Assembly: GCA_003313425.1 (NCBI GenBank)
Contig: NHZP01000009.1
Coordinates: 1,240,001 to 1,304,000 of the forward strand
Reading direction: 5' to 3'
Origin: Pseudopyrenochaeta lycopersici
Lineage: Eukaryota; Ascomycota; Dothideomycetes; Pleosporales; Pseudopyrenochaetaceae
Length of the DNA: 64,000 nucleotides
Positions within the stretch are counted from its first letter, which is position 1; each line of letters begins with the position of its first letter. Position numbers and translations under genes: made by a program. The notes under the pieces were generated by a model. It saw nothing but the letters and a program-made list of their open reading frames with translations, had not been told where the DNA came from and did not search any database. Of the stretch, positions 56,675 through 64,000 are shown piece after piece.

Positions 56675-59106
56675 AACACTAGGTTAAATTGCGTGCGAAA
56701 TTCACAGGAAAAGGCACTAAATGCCAACTGCAAATAATGCACGCCTATATTCTAGACTATCTCGTGCCTAGATATTCAGCGTATAGTAGGACGAATATAG
56801 AAGCTGGAATATAATTAAGATAACCGTGTGTTTAGCCCAGATTTCAACCTCTAAAGCAGACAAGACGGCGGCAAAATGTAACTTTAGTCTTGTATCGTGA
56901 AACAAACATTATTACAACTAAATTCGAATCCGCATTTAAAGTTTTAAAATAAACTAATACACTACTGCTCTAAGAGGAGAAGAAACATAACAGTCTAGTT
57001 GCTCAGAACGCGCACGTCAGGAGATATAGCAAACGCTTCACAAATGCTATGCACACTCAATTGGAAGATGTTATCTATGTTCAGTTATCACGAGAAATAG
57101 ATTAGTTGAGCGCTTTAGTGCCACAAAAGCCTTTTTTAATCATCGGAACATGCAATTCACCAAACAGGATTCAGCGTTTTGAATCGCTTCTGCTGATAAT
57201 TATTAGATAAACCTTCGGACCTGCTGTGTGTTGAGTGAATTCCTTTCGATTATTGAAGACCGTAATGGCAGACATACTGAATATGCTGAAAGACTCCGAA
57301 CTAAGTAGCCCTAGGAAGTTTGTCCTGTATGAAGGTGTGCCCCCCCCCCCCCCCTCCTTCCTTTTGTCTCGTTTCCTTTTCTTGGAAGGCAGTTATTTCG
57401 CGCGTATGTATATCTAGTACTGCTCTGATATATCTTCGAGCTAACCGAATAACTGGGAAGGAACATTTGCTCGAAGCAGAGAGCTGATAATTCGTTAAAT
57501 ATCCGTTTCTCCAAGTTTCCATCCTGCAAAGAATACTTCCTGCCACAGTTGTTACTAGAACTTGGATTAGAGACATTTAATATTTATCCGAGCCTTCGCG
57601 ATGCCTCATCCGGTATTGGGCTAGATGGTGGTAGAATTGAAAATTATGGCCGAGAACTGCAAATCTAGAGATCGTCATGTTGATGTTTGACCTAGCTTCC
57701 TGTGTACAAATCATGCCTTCTCATGTCTATATGTCATCATTCGAGCCGAACCCTATTTTCCGCCCAAGTGGGATTTGGGGTTCTTATTATCTTTGGGGGT
57801 TTGCTTATCAACAAAATCGGCACAAGTATTCATTGTTATTGGGATCCATGATTTGCTGTTAGAAGATCTTGAAGATCAAACTTAGTATTTAGGATATAGC
57901 ACCCAGCGTCGCAGAGCTGGAATGAGACCTGATTTGATTACTGAACCACTTGAGTCAGGAGCGCATGACTGCACTGGATAAGGGTCTTATTTTGTAAGGT
58001 GGCCGCTAGCCAATTCTAACCTAGTGCCATATGGTGTTAGATCTCTCCGCGAACGCTGAGGCCGAGAAAATGAGTCGAATCTTTTGTAAAAGCCACCGGC
58101 TCGCTAGCATTCTCAGATCGTTGAAACTTGTTAGATTTGCTTTTAAAGGACAAGGGTAAATAGAATGCTAATCACAAGAGAACCGAGCATTGTGACCTAC
58201 ACTATTGCTCTGCATGCAAATGGCCTTGAGAAAGTCGCGCGAAGGATGACTCGAAAAATAGAGACCCTTGAAGTAGAAATTCAATTGAAACGTAACCAAA
58301 GACCTCCGAGCGTCAATGTTCCCCTGCTGCCGCTTGCTCCGGCATTAGAATGACAGCACTCGGCCTCCCTGCCAATTCTCATTGACATGCTCAAAGAGGA
58401 TCATCGGCCCTTCTTTTGACACACGAATTCCAAAACGGAGGGGCAGCGAACACTCCCGGTCACAGCCTCGGCCAAACGCCGGTATTCCAACTGATTTCAG
58501 TTCATGTACCATAGTAAAGAGGCAAAGTATGCATAACGCCAAGCAATCACTTGACGCTCGCCGTTTCCTCTCTTCATGGTCATTCATTTAGATAGATATT
58601 GCCAGCCTTGGGAAGGCTCAGCTAAAGTCTCTGAAACAATTACTAACAAATATGGGATGCTGAAATTCCAGGTCATCAGCCAAAATTAGCTACTCGGCAA
58701 TGCATATCCCATCGCTGAATATTTTCCCTGTTCAATGCCATCGAATTGAGGGGTAGTACGCGCGATAACAGAAGCGATTTTTGTAATCATGCTGTATATT
58801 CTGACAATACCTGGGACCCTTCGGTGCCTTACCGGTGCGAATAGGTGCTTTCCACTAGGTAAAGTAGTTTCAAATAGACAGGGGGGCATCAAAGGGTCGA
58901 CTGAAGTAATATCATACAGGGCTGTGATGCTGTGGGATAAGATAAACAGCATCCCCTTCGTTAGAATGCTCATCAATCAGCCTCTAACAGTTGTCTATTC
59001 AATTAGTCATTCGTTCATACCTGTGTTGACAGCATCCTGTCGCTTCCATTCTTTTGGTTATAACATCCACTCTTTTTTGATTCTTCATTGACGCCATCGC
59101 TTCATC
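56675..59106. other. AT-rich 2.4-kb gene-free region
   Basis: Strongly AT-rich from about 56680 to 58200, with no supported gene. A minus frame at 58686-58976 (96 codons) has some protein-like character (TLPSGKHLFAPV, EQGKYSAMGYALP) but no recognised family, and may be a relic. Confidence 0.4.
57340..57354 (+). repeat. Homopolymer of 15 C
   Basis: A run of 15 consecutive C lies in otherwise AT-rich sequence, followed by a pyrimidine-rich stretch. Length may be imprecise in sequencing. Confidence 0.8.
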
Positions 59107-60387
59107 ATGCGGAGTCAAGTGTTCCTAGCAGCCATTGCTGCGACGGCGACGATGGCCGTGCCCATGCCCAGCCCTCAAGGCACAGGTACAGGTGCAGATT
59201 CTTGCGCCTCCGCGCAATTGACGTCGAAGACATGGACCGACCTGAATATCGACAGCTTCCTCGCAGAGGCCGCAAAGAATTATACTAAAACCACGACAAA
59301 CAATGTTCAATCTCTCGCCAACTTCTTCGGAGCACCCAACTTCTTTTGCGGTCTTGATAGTTTCTGCAATGCCGGACAACCGTGTCTTCCCATTAAACTT
59401 CCAGCTTGGTATACTTTTACCATCTCTCTTCAGAACAAAAGTTAAAAACTGACCCTCTCCAGGTACGCAGCAGTCGCTATCCAAAACTGGAACAACTATA
59501 TGAACTCTATGAACACCGCCATCGGCTTCGCGAGCTCCATCCTCTCCCTGAAACTGCCTGAAATCGTGGCAGACGTCTTTCCCAAGCCCAAAGACAACGT
59601 CACGCCCCTCGCAACTGTATCTTCTATCTTCAGCGGCGTACTAAGCGTCGTTCCCTTCACCGGTGCCGTTTCTACAGCATCTACTTCAATCCAAGTTGGA
59701 TTAGCTTTTGTGAACGACCGCCTCCAGCCACCTGCGGAGGCGGATCGCTTCCTTGACTGGAGCAATATCGCGAGCTCGATGGCTACTGTGGTCAAGGATT
59801 ACCAGGCTGCGGTGTCGGGCTCAATGACTACCATTCTAAACGCCGCAGTGGACGACCCCAACAACGGCATCAACCGCATTATCTCCGGGGGAAACTTCCT
59901 CGGTGTCAGCCAGAACTTTACACAAACGGATTTGCAAAGTGCGGTCATCGATTCTATCACCATGAACGCGTTAGGCCTGGCCCTTCAAGCTCAAAAAGTA
60001 TTCGTTATGCGCAGTTTCAACGTCAAAGAACGCAGAAACAATAATGATAACGCCCTTTGCGTGAAAAACGACGGCTCTGAGACTTTCACGACTTGGAGTT
60101 TGCTCCGCAGATCAGGCAAAGCAAACGCGGGCAGCGAGATCGACACGTCCAAGGTCCTAATGAACAAGTATGGTATGACGAAACTAGAATTTCTGAAGGG
60201 ACCAACGGATTGCTTTGACAATAATGGAAAAAAGCAGCTTACCAATCCGTTCAGCCAGGGCCTACCGCTGGATGCGAAGGCGCCGTGTGTTTTCAATGTG
60301 CTTGTTTGTGACATCGACTCAAGTAGGGGCACAGATAATCAAGGTATTGTGGACTACTGCCAGAAAAACATGGGATTGGACATTTAG
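59107..60387 (+). CDS. Secreted protein of unknown function
   Basis: Two exons, 59107-59408 and 59463-60387, give 408 residues. The join reads LPIKLPAW-YAAVAIQNWNNYMNSM in phase. The N-terminus MRSQVFLAAIAATATMAVPMPSP is a signal peptide. The mature N-terminal part has NFFCGLDSFCNAGQPCLPI, a Cys-rich block, and the middle has a long amphipathic or hydrophobic stretch (LATVSSIFSGVLSVVPFTGAVSTASTSIQVGLAF) that resembles membrane-interacting helices. The C-terminal third contains further cysteines (NALCVKND, TDCFDNN, PCVFNVLVCDID, DYCQKNMG). Potential N-glycosylation sites occur (NYTK, NFTQ). I recognise the general type from fungal secretomes but no named family or function. It lies in the accessory right end, beside the P450. 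Confidence 0.78.
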
Positions 60388-61094
60388 AGATAGGTTGCAC
60401 TCAAGCTTCCTCAAAACACATATAGTGTAGTAAAGATCATTTTGAAACCCGTACAAAGTCTTTCGGTACTAGCGCAACTTCTGCGGTCTTGGAGTAACAG
60501 GGTATCCTTTTCTATATTTATACAAAGGTGCACTAGCAGTAGTGATGTTAATTGTACACCGTGTAGGCCGGTTGCGAAGGGCCTTGGGTCATCCTTCGAG
60601 TTCTCCAAACCAATTGCTACCGCATGTATCTGAGGGCGAGGGGAAGCTCGATGTAACTTTTTCGTTGATTCCGCCGGGCTAGCTCCTTGGCGTAAATTGG
60701 TTTATATTTTACACCTCTTTTCCGTATGTCCACCAAGGCAACAATCGATTGGTAAGCTCGCCCATTTCCCATTCGCTTGCTTAGGGAATGTTGTTCATCT
60801 GTGTTCGATTGCATTTGTTGTCGCATAAAGTATTCCAGAAAGGCAAGCCACTTACCACTACGAGATAACATGGCAAACTCAACATGCCGCATTCCGGCTG
60901 AATGTCGATGCTGATGACATTTGGCTGAATTTTCCTGTTTCGCCTAGTTTCAGGTATCTTGTGTGTGGCTATAAACCAAACGTCTGAGCTGACACAAACA
61001 AACTAGACAGGACCACCTTCGCAAAGACGTGCTAGTTGTACATCGGTTTTAGAGGAACAAATTGTCAGCAAATTTGCTTTCAAGCCGAAAAAAA
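60388..61094. other. Convergent intergenic region
   Basis: About 700 bp between two convergent genes. A minus frame at 60617-60892 (91 codons) has no recognised homology. Nothing else is seen. Confidence 0.4.
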
Positions 61095-62868
61095 TTATTG
61101 CCTGAGACGGAACCGCAATTCGAGTTTTCCAGGTGCAGCGGTGAAAACGTCTCTCATGTCTGCGAACAGCTTCTTTCCATTTTCTCCCTCGTGAAAGTCT
61201 ACCTCAAATTTCTTCACCAACAAAGCGATTACGAATTTCATCTCGCTCATCGCCAGTCCCTTGCCGACACAGTTGAATCGCCCTTGTGCAAATGGTGCAA
61301 ATCCCCTTGCATCTTTGATCATTTCGGGTCGCGTCGTCCAACGTTCCGGGATGAATTGATCGGCATTCTCGTATGACGACTCTAAACGCGCGAGCGAGTA
61401 ACGAGGGGAGATGATGGTGATATTGCCTGGAACATAGATATTGTTGATCATCATGCCGGCTGAAGGCGATTGACGGTAGCCACCAGTTGGCACAGGCGGA
61501 TGTAGACGCAAAGTCTCGTTGATAATAGCTGTTAGATGCTCACATTTTGCTAGTTGTGCGCGATCGTATATGTCTACATTTTCTAATTCTGAAAAGAGCT
61601 TTTGCTTTTGGATGGGATCACGAGCCAGCTCGTAGAAGGCGAATACAAGAGTGGGAGCAATAGTATCGCTGACTTTGGATTAGTACCATGCAAGTCGGTC
61701 AAAATTCGCGGATGTTTACCTTCCAGCAATAATGATGGTGACTGTGAATGCTGTTAGTGGCTTTGAAAGAAGAGTTGCCGAGCTCAATCACTCACCAGCA
61801 TCCCCATTCAACCACTCACGATCCGCCACCAGTGAACCCTGTTTCTTGGACGCCTCAATGAGCCAGTGAGACACATCTGGTTTGTCGACTGTCATCTACA
61901 TACTTATTAGCACGGACCTTACGAAGACATAATGTAGGCCACACTTGTATCCGATCTCCCATGCGATCTTTGCACCAATCCATCATTTGAAGCCAATCAC
62001 GAACAATGTACATCCAAGGTGTGATGTAAAACGCAATCTGAGCCAGCCATGGCACTGGGCTAAATGGACCCAGGAGGCTCATTGCCTTTCGCAGAAGCCG
62101 TACGGCAAAGTGCCATTTCTCATCTCTCAGCATGTTAAAAGACTGAGCAAAAGCGAACTCGCCCATGACATCGAATGTAAACCAGTAAAACCAGTCGGAC
62201 ACATTGACAGGAGCATCTGCGATCGCTAGCTCCTCGATTCGTTGAGCGAGTAGCTCTGCATATTCGACTACACGTTCCTCATACACGGCAAGAGCCTTGG
62301 TGCTGAACCCTCGATCCCAGATGCGGCGTCGGGAATCGTGAGCCTTCTTGTCTCGCGTGGTGTTGAGTGCGATTTCTGGCAACAAGAAGTCGTACCAGAC
62401 GGCTTTTGTGCACTCATTCTTCGGACCATCGACGGCTCCTGGAACCGCAGCATCAATGATAGTCAATTCCTCTGGCCCCGTTCGAATGATAGGACCGTAC
62501 TGTTTCCGCAGTTCTTCGATGACTAGGTAGTTCTTTCCTGATCGACACTTCCAAACGTGCCAGAACTTGGTGGCGCCAGCTGCCCAGGGACCGGGGAATT
62601 GACGCAGTCGGTGGAAGCATTTGCGGTAAACGATGATACTGGTGAATAATCCAGTCGCGTACGAGAAAGCTAAGAGTATACTGCTTTGCGTACCACCTGC
62701 GAGATTGGCTCCAAAGCGATATTCAGTTGTCCAAGAAGCCAGTAAAACCAAGGCGTATATTTTAACCAGGGTTGGGGCTTGCATGTGCCATTCTCCCCGA
62801 ATGAAGATGCATAAATGCGAAAGGACGCCCAGAAGAGCTGCAGTGAGGAAGAGATACATTTCTGTCAT
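61095..62868 (-). CDS. Cytochrome P450 monooxygenase
   Basis: Four exons, 62868-61945, 61895-61796, 61741-61720 and 61668-61095, give 539 residues with all phases consistent; the third exon is only 22 bp. Introns remove in-frame stops, and splicing rebuilds the I-helix motif AGSDTIAPT from three exons. Other hallmarks are an N-terminal membrane region with several hydrophobic segments (MTEMYLFLTAALLGVLSHLCIFIRGEW...), the proline-rich FPGPWAAG, the ExxR motif in NETLRLHPP (Glu400-Arg403), PERW, and the heme-binding FAQGRFNCVGKGLA with Cys482. The enzyme should sit in the ER membrane and use NADPH-P450 reductase. The N-terminal style resembles P450s annotated near tryprostatin B 6-hydroxylase; substrate unknown. 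It is divergent from the UbiA-type gene, suggesting a joint pathway. Confidence 0.9.
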
Positions 62869-63459
62869 TGAAATATTGAAATGGAACTAAAGAGCAAGGT
62901 GAAAGACGGGTGAAGTGGTTCCAGTTGATCGAGACAGCGAGGCGTAATTGTTGTCCTAAGAAAGTGCAGAATAGGAGTCGATTGGCAATGCCTCAATCAT
63001 CTCAGCCAGGAATAGCAATTTCATATGACTATTATTACCATCAAACTCTTCCGGAAGGTGGGTACGATATCACAATGTGACTCCACAAGCAAGCGCGTAC
63101 GAAAGGCTCCACGGGACCCGGAAATATCGTCAACAGTCCCAGGCACCAACTTTTGACCAATATAGACTGAGCGTAAGACACAGCACAATGAGGCAGTGAA
63201 ATGAGGCCTGCTAGGTTTCGGATCTGAACTAAGTCTGCCTGTCGTGATTGAAGGGTGGAATGCTTTGGGGCCCGTAACTAACTATATCGGACTCCGCAGG
63301 ATAAGACAAGACTAAGGTGGCTAGACAGCCTTGTAGAGGCATAGCCCTAAGTTCTGTATAAATCTCGCATGGATCGGTGGCTTTCCGGGCTCATCAACAC
63401 ACAGTACATTTCGACAAAGGACTTGATCTGCCAATAAAAATCTGTCCCAAGCTTACATC
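62869..63459. promoter_or_regulatory. Shared divergent promoter of the P450 and UbiA-type genes
   Basis: 591 bp between the two starts. On the + strand a TATAAAT box lies at 63357-63363, 97 bp upstream of the UbiA-type ATG. A shared control region would allow co-expression of both genes. Confidence 0.45.
63357..63363 (+). promoter_or_regulatory. TATA box of the UbiA-type gene
   Basis: TATAAAT 97 bp before the start codon, at a plausible distance for a fungal core promoter. Confidence 0.45.
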
Positions 63460-64000
63460 ATGAAGACTGTTACTACCTTTGGAGAGTTAGTGCGTACAGT
63501 CAGATACATGGTATGTTGCTGCATTAGATTGACGAACGAAGATCAGCTGATAATTGCCGGTAAAGGTCGTATCTGCAAGAGATTGGCAATATCACGTTTA
63601 TTCTGTCTGGCTTTTTACGCGAAGTGACCTTAAGACCATCGTCTTTCCTATGACCTTCTTTGGCGTCATGAATGCTCTCGCGTCGTCTTTTCACGAAGAT
63701 CGAAAATGGGACATTCTCGCACGCCTTCCGCTACTTGTCTTCTGGCTGTGGATCAACTTGTTACCCTTCACCATCGATAATCAACGGCAGCCGGGTGCTG
63801 TCCTCGAGGATGCATGCAACAAACCCTGGCGACCCATACCGTCGGGCCGCATGACTGCATCTCAAGCTAAGGCGCTTATGTTGGGCCTTTATCCAATTGC
63901 ATTGTGCGTTAGCCTGTGGCTGGGGGGTATCAGACCATGTATTACCCTGATGATACTAGGGTACGGGTATAACGATCTGGACCTAGGTGACCTGAGCTGG
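63460..64000 (+). CDS. UbiA-type prenyltransferase or terpene cyclase, 5' part (truncated by window end)
   Basis: Exons 63460-63510 and 63566-64000 give the first 162 residues; the rest lies beyond the window. The join reads MKTVTTFGELVRTVRYM-VVSARDWQYHVYSVWLF. Family features: the entrance SVWLFTRSDLKTIVFP, several membrane segments, the aspartate-rich region rewritten as DNQRQPGAVLEDACNKPWRPIPSGRMT, and YNDLDLGDLSW. The NKPWRPIPSGR block is the conserved end of the first UbiA motif. The usual NDxxDxxxD is altered to NQ...ED, as in a fungal branch that includes UbiA-type terpene cyclases such as the bergamotene synthase of the fumagillin cluster. It may therefore cyclise or transfer a prenyl diphosphate within a membrane. 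The P450 neighbour supports a terpenoid pathway. Confidence 0.82.

Noticed and set aside
58686..58976. 96-codon minus frame with protein-like patches
   Set aside because: No family recognised and no flanking exons; could be a relic but cannot be supported.
1..64000. CRISPR arrays, bacterial operons and ribosome-binding sites
   Set aside because: The window is eukaryotic with spliceosomal introns; no spaced direct repeats of CRISPR type were seen.

Overview
The window is nuclear DNA of a filamentous ascomycete (Pezizomycotina). The genes are split by short introns of about 50-70 bp with GTRNGT donors, CTRAC-like branch sites and YAG acceptors. The gene families are typical of that group: HET-domain proteins, fungal rhodopsin-like membrane proteins, DUF3669, AA9 monooxygenases and LPRELR-type F-box-like proteins. 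A Dothideomycete, probably Pleosporales, is the best guess, but it rests on family flavour and not on a phylogeny.

Left half (1-38 kb): mostly housekeeping genes. In order they are the 3' end of a membrane-anchored protein, KAE1 (tRNA t6A synthesis), an RKM4/SETD6-type SET methyltransferase, EPL1 (NuA4 subunit), a 969-residue coiled-coil protein, a GNAT acetyltransferase, a lineage-specific protein, an F-box-like protein, a divergent Baeyer-Villiger monooxygenase/cyclase pair, CCL1 (cyclin H of TFIIH), a secreted LVIVD-type beta-propeller protein and a fungal rhodopsin-like membrane protein. These are followed by a decayed DUF3669 gene, an unknown 622-residue protein, RPT2 (26S proteasome ATPase) and UBC1 (E2 with a UBA domain). 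KAE1/RKM4, BVMO/cyclase and RPT2/UBC1 are divergent pairs with shared upstream regions.

Right half (38-64 kb): more accessory and less gene-dense. It holds a small secreted protein, an unknown polytopic membrane protein, a HET-domain protein, an MFS anion:cation symporter, a gene-free stretch of about 4.3 kb, an AA9-like copper monooxygenase and a second HET gene interrupted by one in-frame TGA. After an AT-rich gene-free stretch come a 408-residue secreted protein, a cytochrome P450 and, divergently, the 5' part of a UbiA-type prenyltransferase/terpene cyclase that runs off the window. The P450-UbiA pair looks like the edge of a terpenoid or meroterpenoid cluster and is the best lead for an undescribed system.

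Exon boundaries were worked out by hand from splice signals, phase and family continuity. Every multi-exon model given keeps the reading frame arithmetically, except for the loci marked as pseudogenes. No tRNA, rRNA, CRISPR array or intact transposon was recognised.
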